From positions 1 to 51,671 of the forward strand of contig CAIKAR010000013.1 in NCBI GenBank assembly GCA_903825465.1: a stretch of DNA of 51,671 nucleotides. The letters are read 5' to 3'. Below are positions 50,414 through 51,671 of the stretch, piece after piece (within the stretch, counting starts at the first letter, position 1; every line of letters starts with the position of its first letter). The translations under genes were made by a program, and so were the position numbers. Under the pieces are notes generated by a model that worked only from the letters and a program-made list of their open reading frames with translations, ran no database searches and was not told the DNA's origin. Origin of the DNA: an uncultured Hyphomicrobiales bacterium (lineage in GTDB: Bacteria; Pseudomonadota; Alphaproteobacteria; Rhizobiales; Beijerinckiaceae).

Positions 50414-51671
50414 ATGACGGACGCCACGCGACTGACGCTGGCCGACGCGCGCGACGCGCTGCGGGCCGGAAAAATCTCCGCCGTTGAACTGACGGGCGCC
50501 CATCTCGCGGCGATCGAGAAGGCCCGCGCGTTGAACGCGTTCATCGTCGAAACGCCTGAAAAGGCGATGGCCATGGCGAAAGCTTCCGACGAGCGGCTGG
50601 CGCGCGGCGAAGGCGGCCCGCTCGAAGGCCTGCCCATCGGCGTCAAGGATCTCTACGCGACCGAAGGCGTTCACACGCAGGCCTGCAGCCACATCCTGGA
50701 TCGCTTCAAGCCGAACTACGAGTCCACCGTCACGAGCCAATTGTGGCGCGATGGCGCGGTCATGCTCGGCAAGTTGAACATGGACGAGTTCGCGATGGGC
50801 TCGGCCAACGAGACTTCCTACTACGGTCCCGTGGCGTCGCCTTGGGCGCCGCCGAACCGTTCCCCCGAGTTCTTGCGCGCGGCTTTGGCGACGAAGGAGA
50901 AGACGGGATTGCTGACGCCGGGCGGCTCGTCCGGCGGGTCGGCGAGCGCGGTCGCGGCCGGGCTTTGCCTCGCGGCGACGGCGTCCGACACCGGCGGCTC
51001 CATTCGCCAGCCCGCCGCCTTCACCGGAACCGTCGGCGTCAAGCCAACCTATGGGCGTTGTTCGCGCTGGGGCATGGTGGCTTTCGCGTCGTCGCTCGAC
51101 CAGGCCGGCCCCATCGCGCGCACGACGCGCGACTGCGCCATCATGCTGCGCTCGATGGCCGGCCACGACGCGAAGGACGCGACGAGCGTCGACGCGCCGG
51201 TGCCCGATTACGAGGCCGCCGTCGGACGCTCGGTGAAGGGCTTGAAGATCGGCATTCCAAAGGAGTACCGGCTCGACGGCATGCCGCCGGAAATCGACGA
51301 GCTGTGGAGCAAAGGCGTCGAATGGCTGCGCGCCGCCGGCGCCGTGATCGTCGACATCTCGCTGCCGCACACGAAATACGCGTTGCCGGCTTATTATATT
51401 GTCGCGCCCGCCGAGGCCTCGTCGAACCTGGCGCGCTACGACGGCGTCCGCTACGGCCTGCGCGCGCGCGGCAAGGACATCACCGACATGTACGAGCAAA
51501 CGCGCCGCGCCGGATTCGGCGCGGAGGTGAGGCGCCGCGTGATGATTGGCACCTACGTTCTCTCGGCGGGCTATTACGACGCCTATTATGTGAGGGCGCA
51601 AAAAATCCGCACGCTGATCAAGCGCGATTTCGAAGACGCCTACGCCGCCGGCGTCGACGCCATCCTGACGC
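50414..51671 (+). CDS. gatA: Asp-tRNA(Asn)/Glu-tRNA(Gln) amidotransferase subunit A (3' end missing)
   Basis: The first 419 codons of this glutaminase subunit are present; the frame runs off the window end. The amidase-signature catalytic triad is intact: Lys in GVKDLYAT (about residue 77), the cis-Ser in PGGSSGGSA, and the nucleophile Ser in [11 protein letters not shown]. GatA frees ammonia from Gln and passes it to GatB. Between NETSYYGPV and the Gly/Ser loop it has a slightly long stretch ([15 protein letters not shown]). gatB is expected next, beyond the window. Confidence 0.96.
   Translation, partial: MTDATRLTLADARDALRAGKISAVELTGAHLAAIEKARALNAFIVETPEKAMAMAKASDERLARGEGGPLEGLPIGVKDLYATEGVHTQACSHILDRFKPNYESTVTSQLWRDGAVMLGKLNMDEFAMGSANETSYYGPVASPWAPPNRSPEFLRAALATKEKTGLLTPGGSSGGSASAVAAGLCLAATASDTGGSIRQPAAFTGTVGVKPTYGRCSRWGMVAFASSLDQAGPIARTTRDCAIMLRSMAGHDAKDATSVDAPVPDYEAAVGRSVKGLKIGIPKEYRLDGMPPEIDELWSKGVEWLRAAGAVIVDISLPHTKYALPAYYIVAPAEASSNLARYDGVRYGLRARGKDITDMYEQTRRAGFGAEVRRRVMIGTYVLSAGYYDAYYVRAQKIRTLIKRDFEDAYAAGVDAILT

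Overview
The window is GC-rich, densely packed chromosomal DNA from an alphaproteobacterium, most likely of the order Rhizobiales (Hyphomicrobiales). Pointers to this are the fabD-fabG-acpP-fabF-mltG-yicC-gmk run, a PleC-like cell-cycle kinase with GANTC/CtrA-type upstream sequence, an alphaproteobacterial GTTC-N7-GTTC SOS box, a catalytically degenerate PyrC beside PyrB, and a short piece of the Rhizobiales-type porin. A lanthanide-signature PQQ alcohol dehydrogenase would suit a methylotroph-related lineage, but the genus cannot be fixed from this sequence. I see no insertion sequence, prophage, integrase or CRISPR array.

Layout. 1-5.6 kb, envelope stress and cell cycle: the 3' end of an HtrA/DegP protease, an OmpR-type regulator with its sensor kinase, and a convergent PleC-like PAS kinase. 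5.6-13.8 kb: aminopeptidase N, a stand-alone LplT-like flippase, an orphan Bug/TctC binding protein, a 75-residue porin-like protein, an MFS carrier and a cation diffusion facilitator with an unusually long tail. 13.9-25 kb, a patchwork with a catabolic look: tRNA-Arg(TCG), a Rieske oxygenase behind a perfect palindrome, a cupin protein, an AmiD amidase, a Gly-zipper lipoprotein, RNase P RNA, two FAH-fold hydrolases, a glutathione transferase, and an operon of one ABC ATPase, two permeases and a PQQ dehydrogenase.

25-34 kb: recF-recQ, beta-carbonic anhydrase, an MFS carrier, a pair of secreted proteins of unknown function (one built from a duplicated two-domain unit), and an SOS-type promoter leading into a 68-codon gene and radA. 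33.9-41.1 kb, on the minus strand: fatty-acid synthesis genes running into mltG, yicC and gmk. 41.2-48.6 kb: topA diverges from pyrB-pyrC'-plsY-dprA. 48.6-51.7 kb: two small proteins, ruvX, and gatC-gatA, the last cut by the window end.

The strongest observations are the SOS promoter abutting an undescribed small gene and radA, the GANTC cluster plus CtrA-like site before the PleC-like kinase, the duplicated secreted protein with its partner, the PQQ-dehydrogenase/ABC operon that lacks a binding protein, the palindrome before the Rieske oxygenase, and the pseudo-dihydroorotase. None amounts to proof of a new system. The SOS-linked small gene and the secreted pair are the best candidates for undescribed biology.
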